This document shows positions 57,312-64,000 of a stretch of DNA of 64,000 bases, piece by piece. The notes under the pieces were generated by a model. That model was not told where the DNA came from. It saw nothing but the letters and a program-made list of their open reading frames with translations, and searched no databases. The stretch covers positions 1,635,001-1,699,000 of the forward strand of contig JAQPZY010001405.1 of NCBI GenBank assembly GCA_029931535.1, in the 5' to 3' direction. The DNA is from Margaritifera margaritifera. Taxonomy: Eukaryota; Mollusca; Bivalvia; Unionida; Margaritiferidae. A program made the translations under genes and the position numbers. Numbering within the stretch: the first letter of the stretch is position 1; each line of letters opens with the position of its first letter.

Positions 57312-57912
57312 ATGTACAGAACTCACTCATTATAACGCTTTCCATGGGAGCCATAGAGTATACTGCATTATAGTGAGATCACCTTATAATGAAGTACATA
57401 ATACAGTACTCCCTCATTATAATGCTGCCTGGGAGTCATGGGGTATACAGCCTTATAGTGAGATCTCCTTATAATGAAGTACATTGTATGTATAATTTCA
57501 CTACTATGTAATGAAATGGAATCCATAACCATAATCACCTTATAACAGGTTCCATGTTATAAAGAAGGGCCTTATAACAGGATCCATGTTATAATGAAGG
57601 GCCTTATAACAGGATCCATGTTAGAATGAAGGGCCTTATAACAGGATCCATATTATAATGAAGGGCCTTATAACAGGATCCATGTTACAATGAAGGGCCT
57701 TATAACAGGATCCATGTTATAATGAAGGGCCTTATAACAGGATCCATGTTATAATGAAGGGCCTTATAACAGGATCCATGTTACAATGAAGGGCCTTATA
57801 ACAGGATCCATGTTACAATGAAGGGCCTTATAACAGGATCCATGTTACAATGAAGGGCCTTATAACAGGATCCATGTTATAATGAAGGGCCTTATAGTGA
57901 GGAAATGCTGAC
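57312..57912 (+). mobile_element. pogo-like MITE pair with an internal 32-bp minisatellite
   Basis: It opens 'acagaactcactcattataa', restarts at about 57405 with 'cagtactccctcattataat', and closes 'ccttatagtgaggaaatgct'. Between about 57536 and 57897 the inner piece 'ggatccatgttataatgaag' plus 'ggccttataaca' is repeated about 11 times. The repeat unit is therefore derived from the element's own sub-terminal sequence. Variants ttataatg, ttacaatg and ttagaatg are interspersed. Confidence 0.85.
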
Positions 57913-58039
57913 AATTATTTGTCGTCTGCTAGTTTTCATAAAATTAAGGTTCTCTAATGTTAAGAAACCAATGTATTTTGCAGAAAAATGTAAACAAAAA
58001 AGCATACTTGAAATTTTAACTGTTTAATTGAATCAGGGC

Positions 58040-58185
58040 TTTTTCTGTGGCCTGTTTGGAGCCAAATATGGACCCCATTTCTGTGGCCTGTTTGGGCCCA
58101 AATATGGACCCCATTTCTATGGCCTGTTTGGAACCAAATATGGACCCCATTTCTGTGGCCTGTTTGGGTCAAATATAGACCCAAT
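58040..58185 (+). repeat. Minisatellite, 36-bp unit, about 4 copies
   Basis: The unit reads tttctgtggcctgtttggag then ccaaatatggacccca. The unit length is a multiple of three, which gives short repetitive open frames on both strands; these are not considered protein-coding. Confidence 0.9.
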
Positions 58186-58249
58186 TTCCCCAAAAAAATC
58201 TGTACAGTTATAATTTAAATTTTGATAAGATACTGTTTTAATATAGGTT

Positions 58250-58458
58250 TGGTTTTGTGGGGTTTTATGCCAATTTTCAGCACATGATAGACTAGAAATG
58301 GCAGCCAGTATATTTGGTGGAGGAAGAACCTGAGAAAACCACGGGAAGCTACTGGCAAGCTTTCTCACATACCCACAATGGCCGAGACGAGACTCGAACC
58401 CATGTAGACAGGTGAGATGTCAGTGATCTGTAAAGGCGATCACCTTAGACCACTCGGG

Positions 58459-58492
<34 letters not shown>

Positions 58493-58499
58493 GGCCCCC
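58250..58499 (-). mobile_element. tRNA-derived SINE, family A, with CA repeat in the head
   Basis: Minus-strand copy with body 'agcttcccgtggttttctc' and B box 'tgggttcgagtctcgtc'. The 5' end of the head has been replaced or interrupted by a (CA)n run at 58460-58490. Confidence 0.8.
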
Positions 58500-58995
58500 T
58501 GCTTTAATTTAAATTCCCAAAGAGCAAAATATTTTTTTTTCTTTCTCAAAAATTACCATTATAAAGTTTGTAGAAGAAAAAAAGTTGAGGAATGGAAATT
58601 TTCAGACAATATACATATATCAATGCATAAATTAATTATTTACATGTTTTTTGTCAGACCAGGCCTGAAAAAAAAAAAAAAAAAAAAAAAAAACCAAAAT
58701 GATCAGCATGTAAGCACTACTTTTTTTATTAGTGACAGATTTGAAACTTTTTCAGTGAGAAGGCCTGGGTACTTTAAATACCAAAGTTTCTTGACCTGCA
58801 GCATGTCTTAAACTTAAAGTGTAGATATAAGAGTGGATTAGATCGGTCAGACTTGAATCTAACTTGAATTCCGTCTAATCAGATTGCTGAATCATAGAAA
58901 TAAGTTTCAAGCCCAGACTAAATTCTGTTGGAAAATTTCAAGCCTTGTGTCACATTTAAAAATAAAAGCTTTGAATAATGCATGATAATATAATA

Positions 58996-59211
58996 TACTG
59001 TATGTACTCGCTTATAAGTTGAGTCCAGTAACAAACTGCATTGACCCAGATCTGCAATCACATAATGTGCTAGCAGATCTGGGTCTATGCAGTTTGTTAG
59101 GAGTAATCAGTAGAACAAACAACATAGACCCTGATCTGCCAGCACATTATGCGACAGCCAATCAGGGTCTATATTGTTTGCAGATGGACTTGTATTCGAG
59201 TATATACGGTA
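58996..59211 (+). mobile_element. Palindromic-module MITE, copy 12 (modules A and B)
   Basis: The ends are tactgtatgtactcgcttat and 'tattcgagtatatacggta'. A complete A hairpin, linker 'aggagtaatcagtagaacaa' and B hairpin are in the canonical order. Confidence 0.9.
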
Positions 59212-59319
59212 ACCAAGAAATGAGCTTAAAATTTTACATGTGGATGTTTGTGTCAGGCCTTCAGCACAACTCAGCATTTTCCATAATACCCAGAGATACG
59301 AGATATGTATGTTTGTATG

Positions 59320-59480
59320 TATTGGGTTAATGGCACATCAGCACAATCCTGGCTATATAGTGCTGAGTAAGTTCAGGTATTTTGTTTAAAATAGGCATAT
59401 AGCACAAAGATAAAGGCAAAAAAGGGTAAAATCCTTAAAATACATTGTCATTTTTTTATATATAAAATACACTCTAAATT
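59320..59480 (-). mobile_element. LINE 3' tail fragment
   Basis: 'tgtatgtattgggttaatgg', then 'cacatcagcacaatcctggc' and 'tatatagtgctga', resembles the reversed 3' tails at 22742 and 54640. Further in it carries 'ggtaaaatccttaaaataca', also present at about 33665, so the family has subtypes. Confidence 0.5.
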
Positions 59481-59548
59481 TAGAGGTATGAGATTAAAGC
59501 AAAAATAATTTTTGGGACTTTTTGTATGTTACTCTTTTATGGTTGCCG

Positions 59549-59566
59549 CCCCCCCCCCCCCCCCCC
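59549..59566 (+). repeat. Homopolymer C run
   Basis: About 18 C in a row, in a locally C-rich stretch that continues with 'tccattctgccctctaagag'. Length is likely unreliable. Confidence 0.8.
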
Positions 59567-60314
59567 TCCATTCTGCCCTCTAAGAGCCCCTCTCCTTGCC
59601 TCTTCAGATCCTCAAAGCACCTTCTTAAAACTCAGTTATTTTCTATTCATTCCACTTCCTTTTCTGTTATTTAATCTAGGATAAACATATGAAAGTGCTT
59701 TTGTCTGTTTCTAGTCCCAAAAGGATGAAATTCAAAATTTCATTATCGACGTCAAGTCTTTTTATCACAAAAAGATGCCCATTGTTGCAAAAAGAGCCCC
59801 TTCCTTCAGCACAAGTGCCATTTTGCTAAAAGTTTCCTTCTTCCCCTCCCCTCTGTAAGAAATTCCTAGTTGGAGCATTGATGTAAGTACCTCACATTGT
59901 GCACGAGGGAACCCTATACAGAGGGATGTTTCAGAAAAAGGCTGTGTACTGATAGTACATTATAACACAATAATAGAGTATTTAATGATGTGAAATCATT
60001 ACAATTGGTTTTGATGAGTCAAGAACTTAAGTAAAGTGAACTAAACTACGTAGCATTGATAAACAAAATTTGACTAATTTAGAGGAAATCATGACTATAC
60101 CCATGTTGTAAAAGGGGCAATAATATAGTGAGAGGCATTATAATGAGGGGCCACTGTACAAGGTTGAAATAAACTTTTTACACTTGCTACCGAGGGCTAA
60201 AAATGTGAAAATTACTTGACCAGATAGCAAACCTAAGAAATGCATGCTAGATTCCCACCCTCTCTCTTTTCAATGTCTCATTGTTAAAATGTCTTGTCTC
60301 TGTCCATATTACAG

Positions 60315-60425
60315 GAAATGGTGATTTGCCATGAACAAACAGTGCCTCACTCGGTCATATTATCACAACACCGGCAGGCAACAACATTTTCCTTGGCTTA
60401 TACACAGTGTTAGGCTGGTACCATG
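60315..60425 (+). other. Exon-like segment of unknown status
   Basis: A good acceptor ('ttgtctctgtccatattacag') precedes a GC-richer stretch that in one phase reads EMVICHEQTVPHSVILSQHR before a stop about a dozen residues later. There is no good donor nearby. It could be a terminal or non-coding exon, or chance. Confidence 0.2.
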
Positions 60426-62739
60426 TTTGAACTAGACCATCAGAACACCTGGTGAATGGATGTCAATAGTCTCTCCATGCTTAGATATTATGACTGCATT
60501 GGGCATTGATTGTTTGCACCATTTGGACATATGCTATACAAACACTTTGGGCTTCTTGCCCTCTTTCTCTCCAGTAAACCTCACCTTGTTCTCACCTTGT
60601 TATTTTTCTAATTCTTTTCTTTGCTACACTGTGTCTACAGCAGTTCGCTAAGTTTCTATTTTGAATTCATTTCAAAGAAAGTGACAATCACCATCTCAAC
60701 TTCACATTGCAAAAGCCAGCAGCTTGTTGATTTTGGGATCATACAATATTATTATTACTACATCTCTATAGTCTGTTAGTCTTGGCACTGCTCTAACACA
60801 AACTGGTCATATCAGTCATTTTTCAGTGGTTGCCCAGTTTGGCATACACCGTTATTGACTTTGCCCTTCTATTTTACACTGCATGAAGTTTTTGTTTTCT
60901 GTTGTTTAAGGTAAGAGTTATTGTTCTTATTAATATGTTCCTTATAGTAATCAGAGCACTGCTATCAATAATCCTGGCAATCCTGAGAATTGCTGGTCCC
61001 TGCCTGGTAGTTTGCAAAGTTCCAGTGTTAGCCTGAAGAATAGGAGAGAATGTGAACATCAAGGTGAAGCATGAGATTTTCTTGAGTCATCTGGCAAATG
61101 TTGAACATCAAAAATTGTGTAGTATTGTTATTCTTGTATAATTAGTCTTAAAATGACCCATTGAGACAAATAATTTTTTTTAGAAAAGTGCATTCAATTT
61201 TCATGCGAGTACAATCTTTGAAAATTTATGCAAAACATGCTTGTGTTAAAAATGGCTGGAATCTGTCTAATATTGGTAAGAATATGTAGTTTTCAAACTG
61301 ACAAATTGTTTCACAAAAGCTTGACACTAGAAAAAGATGGCATTCAGTTGATGAGCTCTTTGTCAAACTAGGTGTGTTGTCAAAATTTTACATTCCAAGG
61401 TAGGCAGTGATTGGTTCTGCAAGTACAATCAAATTATTACCCCAAGGGGTTGGACAGGGTTGTTATGGCGACAGACTTCATCTGCTCTAATGTTTTCTCA
61501 AGGGATAGTTAATGACTAATGGCTACATAATGATAAGCTATTATGTGACAGAATTTTGTGTCCCAGACAGTTTGACATTGTGAAAGCAGCAGACAAAAAA
61601 AAAAATTAAAATGCGTGATAAGCCGTGATGGACCATTACAAGATTAGAATTACAAAGATGTTACCTTGGGCTGCTGATAATTCGTCATCACGGCTAGACA
61701 TGGTTGCAGATATAGATTTTATGCAGAAAAGGCCTTGGGGGTATTTGCAGTTTGCTGCCTTTAACTCCTGTTAGTCCAGCTTTGCACATAAATTATTATC
61801 CTTAGGACAGGGGTTCTCAACAAACCAAATGGTATCTTCCTAATCAACATGCATGCTGTAGTTTTCGAAAATGTAGCTGAAATTATGTTAAATTTGGAAA
61901 TAATCCCATTAAGAATAATTATCTTACACTTGCACTGCTTACAGCAGGGGTGGGGCAATGCTCATGTCCATCCATACAAGTTTGTTAGCAGGATTGCACA
62001 AAAAACACTCGACATAGACAAATGAAATTTGGTTAGCATATTTGTATGCACATTTAGATGACTGATTGGAATTTGAGGTCATTACAACAATTTTTCGTTT
62101 TTTTTAAAAAACACATTTTTTAACTTTAGATTTTTGACTTTTTGACAAAAAAACCTTGTTAGAACAATTGATTAAAACTCCGTTGAGACAGACAAATAAA
62201 ATTAAACAGCTTATTTGTATTCATATGTAGTTGATTTGGTGAGATTTTCGTGCAACCATAACAATATTTCACATTTTTTTCTAAAGTTTTAAATTTTTGT
62301 GACTTTGACTTTGGGTCAACATGTCTGTAGTGGGGCATGAATGTTTTATAAACACAAATCTAGTTCCATTTTATCAACAATGTTTTTCATGTGTTCTTTT
62401 TTTAATTCTCTAAATTCTATCATGAACTTGTATTTGTATGCCCCATCACAACAGCGGTAGGACATAGTGTTTGTCTATCACACCTTGGTTAAGTTTTGCC
62501 ATTGGATCAGTTTTCAGGTTTGTATTGAAGCATCCATGTGCCATGAACACCTTTCTAGTAAACCCAACCAAAACCTAGAGGAGTCTATTGGTCAAAATAA
62601 ATATTTTCCTTACTTTACTTTGATATGTCATAGTTGTAGCCCTTCAAGTTGTCTTGTCCTTTTTTTGTATACATCCCATATCAGATCTTCAACAATTGTC
62701 TACAGTCCTGACCAAATTTTCAAAGGTTTTCAGGTCATT
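60426..62739 (+). other. Region without recognisable genes
   Basis: I see no coding exon here. About 61965-62260 contains two diverged copies of dispersed repeat R2 ('aaatttggttagcatatttg' and 'aaattaaacagcttatttg'), the family that also covers 46825-46945. The rest shows only short T or A runs. Confidence 0.4.
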
Positions 62740-62876
62740 TACTGTATATACTCATGTATAAGGCAATACCAACTGCAAACTGCATAGACCCAGATCTGCC
62801 GTCGCATAATGCATCGGGAGATCAGGGTCTATGTTGTTTGCATTTGGACCAGGCTTATACGAGAGTATATACGGTA
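62740..62876 (+). mobile_element. Palindromic-module MITE, copy 13 (single hybrid A/B module)
   Basis: The ends are tactgtatatactcatgtat and 'cgagagtatatacggta', each with TA at the border. The left arm is A type (gacccagatctgccgtcgc) and the right arm is B type (gagatcagggtctatgttg). It is a well-preserved hybrid. Confidence 0.9.
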
Positions 62877-63055
62877 ATCAGTTTGTTGTAGCACTCTTTG
62901 GTTGCAATATTAATTGGTTTCATTACATATTTTTTTACCACTTTGTTGTATAAGAGTTGACATAACAGATCTGCCTCAGCAGATTTTTTAAATTACTGTT
63001 TGCCCAGTAAGACAAGAGACCATAATGTGACCTAATTTTTGTTGTTTGTAAAGAT

Positions 63056-63266
63056 TTAGTTTGGTTTGGTGTTTTATGGCACAGCAACACAAGTGGGTTA
63101 TTTAGTGTCTAGGCAGTTGGAGTAAAGTATCTTGCCTAAGGAAACAATACGGTGGCTGATCCGATGGTAGGATTCGAACCCACATCCTTTTGGTCACAAG
63201 TCTGGCACACTAACACTAAACCACTGTGTTTCCCGCCACCATTAGTAACGTCTTACAACATGCAGG
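63056..63266 (-). mobile_element. tRNA-derived SINE, family B, reverse
   Basis: Read on the minus strand it has the core 'cctcctgcatgttgtaagac', the head 'cacagtggtttagtgttag', the B box 'gggttcgaatcctacc', and the tail 'cataaaacaccaaaccaaac'. It is the best B-box match of the family in this window. Confidence 0.75.
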
Positions 63267-64000
63267 AGGGTTCATTGGAGTAATCTGTTCACAATAAATA
63301 AGTTACTTGTCCTTACCCACCCACCAACCACTCGTCAGGTTAGTAGACGAGTGAATTTTTCTAACCGTGCAGATATTACAAATATCTCTTTACATAAATT
63401 TAACTTAAAGATCTCGCACACATTGTATGGCAGCTGCTTTCTGATGCATTTTGTTTTAAATTTCAGTGTATATGTTGTTTTGTTTTTTCTGAATTGGGTG
63501 TGGTTACCATTTTGCTCAGAATTACATTTCAGTGGATGTACAGGTGACAAGATTCTTCTTAAATTATCCTAGGGGAACCACCTTCCATAATTAGGGCCCC
63601 GCTCGGTGAAGTCGGCAGAGCCCAGGAGTAATCATGTTTGTCCGTCAATCAAGAATTTGGTTTCCTCAAGATTACTTTAGTGGGAATACAAAGACTGATC
63701 CAGAAATTCATGGACAATGCATGCAAATATAAAACAGAGTACATAAATCAAACTTTGCCATATGTAATATCGACCAATTTCTAACAAATATTTGTAATTT
63801 TGTGACGATGTTATGTTTGATTTTATGAATACAATACTGTGAATTCTTTGTTGTGTTTTTTTTTTTTTGTCATGGGTATCAGTTTTCATGTTTTGTGGGA
63901 GGAGGTTTTTTTTTTTAAAAAAAAAACAACATATTTCCTTATGTAGATTCATTAATTTGGAAATGGATCTTGATGTTTCCACAGAAGGATCAACGTTTGC
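63267..64000 (+). other. Region without recognisable genes at the window end
   Basis: It contains a fragment of dispersed repeat R3 at about 63640-63690 ('tcaagaatttggtttcctca') and A/T runs. Overlapping open frames on opposite strands at 63335-63572 show no protein features. Confidence 0.4.

Overview
The window is metazoan nuclear DNA, AT-rich, dominated by introns and repeats, with no long open gene. Three things point to a lophotrochozoan, most likely a mollusc. First, it holds exact mir-100 and let-7 hairpins whose let-7 3p arm is of the protostome type. Second, it carries the dispersed repeat that opens with an 'agctcacctgg' type end and closes with 'ggtgagttatattaggccc'. Third, it is packed with tRNA-derived SINEs, palindromic MITEs and minisatellites of the kind familiar from bivalve and gastropod genomes. 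The species cannot be fixed from the sequence.

The main result is a pair of ancient bilaterian microRNAs on the + strand: mir-100 (5p at 18292-18313) and let-7 (5p at 20758-20779), about 2.5 kb apart. They sit in one intron of a protein-coding gene on the same strand. Four short coding exons of that gene (798-868, 7774-7871, 17117-17197, 33028-33091) have good splice sites, one open frame each and fully compatible phases (0-2, 2-1, 1-1, 1-2). I do not recognise the protein; the residues look like part of a larger helical protein. The third cluster member, mir-125, is not visible in the window. Downstream exons are uncertain: candidates at 46828-46865, 47494-47536 and 56016-56102 are weak. An exon at 44249-44325 has excellent splice sites but would stop the frame at once, so it may be a poison exon or a non-coding exon.

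Layout: 1-17 kb holds exons 1-3, a tRNA-SINE, two large minisatellites (4.2-4.8 and 7.2-7.7 kb) and a decayed YqaJ-type exonuclease gene (10.6-11.2 kb). 17-33 kb is the microRNA intron, with two pogo-like MITEs beside mir-100, SINEs and a TIR element at 25 kb. 33-47 kb holds exon 4, a mollusc repeat with an internal 39-bp expansion, a hAT transposase relic, SINEs and several palindromic MITEs including a four-module copy. 47-64 kb is repeat-rich: two fragments of one LINE family in opposite orientation, five neighbouring minisatellites at 55.2-58.2 kb, and more MITEs.

The most unusual repeat system is a MITE family with 13 copies here, built from two related palindromic modules (A and B). Copies carry one hybrid module (A-left with B-right), two modules (A then B) or four modules, between conserved ends reading TACCGTATATACTCGC. 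The arrangement suggests growth and shrinkage by recombination or template switching between hairpin arms.
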